A stretch of DNA of 7,343 nucleotides from JBAXLO01 sp037134755. GTDB taxonomy: Bacteria > Bacteroidota > Bacteroidia > Bacteroidales > JACABE01. Within the stretch, counting starts at the first letter, position 1; each line of letters begins with the position of its first letter. Positions 6,929 through 7,343 of this stretch are shown here, piece after piece. The stretch spans positions 1 to 7,343 of the forward strand of contig JBAXLO010000216.1 of NCBI GenBank assembly GCA_037134755.1, given 5' to 3'. The notes beneath the pieces were generated by a model. It was not told where the DNA came from and did not search any database. It saw nothing but the letters and a program-made list of their open reading frames with translations. Both the position numbers and the translations under genes were made by a program.

Positions 6929-7102
6929 TTAATTGACGAAGAAATAATTGACTTAAAAGCAGTAAATGAAGTGTTGATAGCAATAAATGAAAGTAAAAAC
7001 AAATACAGATAAAAACAAAGAATTTTTGAGAGAGCTGGGATTGACGACGATTTAATAATCGAAGATTTAATACACTTGCAACTAACAAGGAAGCAGTCGT
7101 GA
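6929..7102 (+). pseudogene. Small gene remnant with internal stop next to element 2
   Basis: The frame reads LIDEEIIDLKAVNEV and LIAINESKNKYR, then a TAA at 7010-7012, then KQRIFERAGIDDDLIIED and LIHLQLTRKQS to a TGA at 7100-7102. Residue composition on both sides of the stop looks protein-like and helical, as in the C-terminal end of a soluble protein. There is no start codon; removing element 2 does not extend the frame, since a TAA follows a few codons upstream. It does not resemble the C-termini of the adjacent paralogs. The identity is unknown. Confidence 0.3.
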
Positions 7103-7129
7103 GTAGTTTGCTGCTGTTGTGAGTAAATG
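7096..7129 (+). repeat. Dispersed 34-bp direct repeat, copy 2
   Basis: This matches 3544-3577 at 28 of 34 positions, with the exact 15-bp core at 7103-7117. It overlaps the end of the gene remnant. The related fragment TTGTGAG recurs just downstream at 7117-7123 and 7144-7150, so the local sequence is itself mildly repetitive. Confidence 0.6.
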
Positions 7130-7207
7130 TATGATTATACTTGTTGTGAGCATTGATTTACTTAATAGCAGATTTGAAATTCTCTTTTGATTGTTTGTGG
7201 TTTTTTG

Positions 7208-7343
7208 ATGTATAAAGCGTATAATGAGCAAAATGATAAGTATTCTCCTGTGAATTTATTGCAAGCATTGGTGCAACATTGTCAAAACACGTGCGGCGTT
7301 GTCAATTCTCTATCAATTCAACAACAGACGGTGTTGTTTTTTT
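7208..7343 (+). CDS. Possible start of an unidentified gene, cut by the window end
   Basis: From the ATG at 7208 the frame is open for 45 codons to the edge: MYKAYNEQNDKYSPVNLLQ, then ALVQHCQNTCGVVN, then SLSIQQQTVLFF. The MYKAYN start is loosely reminiscent of some transposase N-termini, but what follows does not match any I know. A run of 45 open codons can occur by chance, and the last 24 bases also form a good intrinsic terminator, which conflicts with coding. The true nature is undecided from this window. Confidence 0.25.
   Translation, partial: MYKAYNEQNDKYSPVNLLQALVQHCQNTCGVVNSLSIQQQTVLFF
7320..7343 (+). terminator. Candidate intrinsic terminator at the window end
   Basis: AACAACA (7320-7326), loop GACGG and TGTTGTT (7332-7338) form a perfect 7-bp stem followed directly by five more T residues to the edge. 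It could end a transcript from the plus strand, for instance a small RNA from the preceding 150 bp or a long read-through from the paralog pair. If the frame starting at 7208 is a real gene, this hairpin is accidental. Confidence 0.35.

Noticed and set aside
6864..7088. 74-residue minus-strand frame across element 2 and the remnant
   Set aside because: It crosses an inverted-repeat boundary and is a low-complexity Leu/Phe reading of AT-rich DNA antisense to the more protein-like plus frame.
7190..7343. tracrRNA-like or other CRISPR-associated RNA
   Set aside because: GTTTGTGG plus a terminal hairpin is faintly suggestive, but no repeat array, anti-repeat or Cas protein is present.

Overview
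The window looks like chromosomal DNA from a member of the Bacteroidota. It is strongly AT-rich. Two TAnnTTTG-type -7 promoter boxes sit upstream of genes, and start codons lack Shine-Dalgarno sequences. The first gene is a long PKD/Ig-repeat surface protein with recurring NPLP linkers, a style typical of proteins secreted by the type IX secretion system in this phylum. No tRNA, rRNA, CRISPR array or complete insertion sequence is visible.

Layout. (1) Positions 1-2891, minus strand: the N-terminal 963 residues of a giant secreted adhesin-like protein, with a signal peptide, about ten PKD/Ig-like modules, and two almost identical 89-residue repeats where the window cuts it off. Its promoter is near 2993-3025. 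(2) Positions 2898-4105: about 1.2 kb without a convincing intact gene. It holds a ten-unit tandem array of exact 21-bp period, a dispersed 34-bp repeat, a decayed minus-strand reading frame, and a 310-bp MITE-like element with 18-bp terminal inverted repeats, a 6-bp target duplication and several hairpins. (3) Positions 4203-6657, plus strand: two adjacent paralogous genes of 403 and 392 residues. I do not recognise the family. They align residue for residue over long blocks and clearly arose by duplication. (4) Positions 6658-7343: a second, 119-bp MITE-like element whose inverted repeats resemble those of the first, a short gene remnant, the second copy of the 34-bp repeat, and an ambiguous end that is either the start of a gene or a terminated transcript.

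The adhesin and the paralog pair are divergent and look functionally unrelated. The paralog pair is probably one transcription unit: the genes are 64 bp apart on the same strand and share one visible promoter. The pair is bracketed by two related MITE-like elements and, further out, by the 34-bp direct repeat. This marks it as an accessory module in a repeat-rich, rearranging region. The products look cytoplasmic and soluble; nothing in the sequence reveals their biochemical role.
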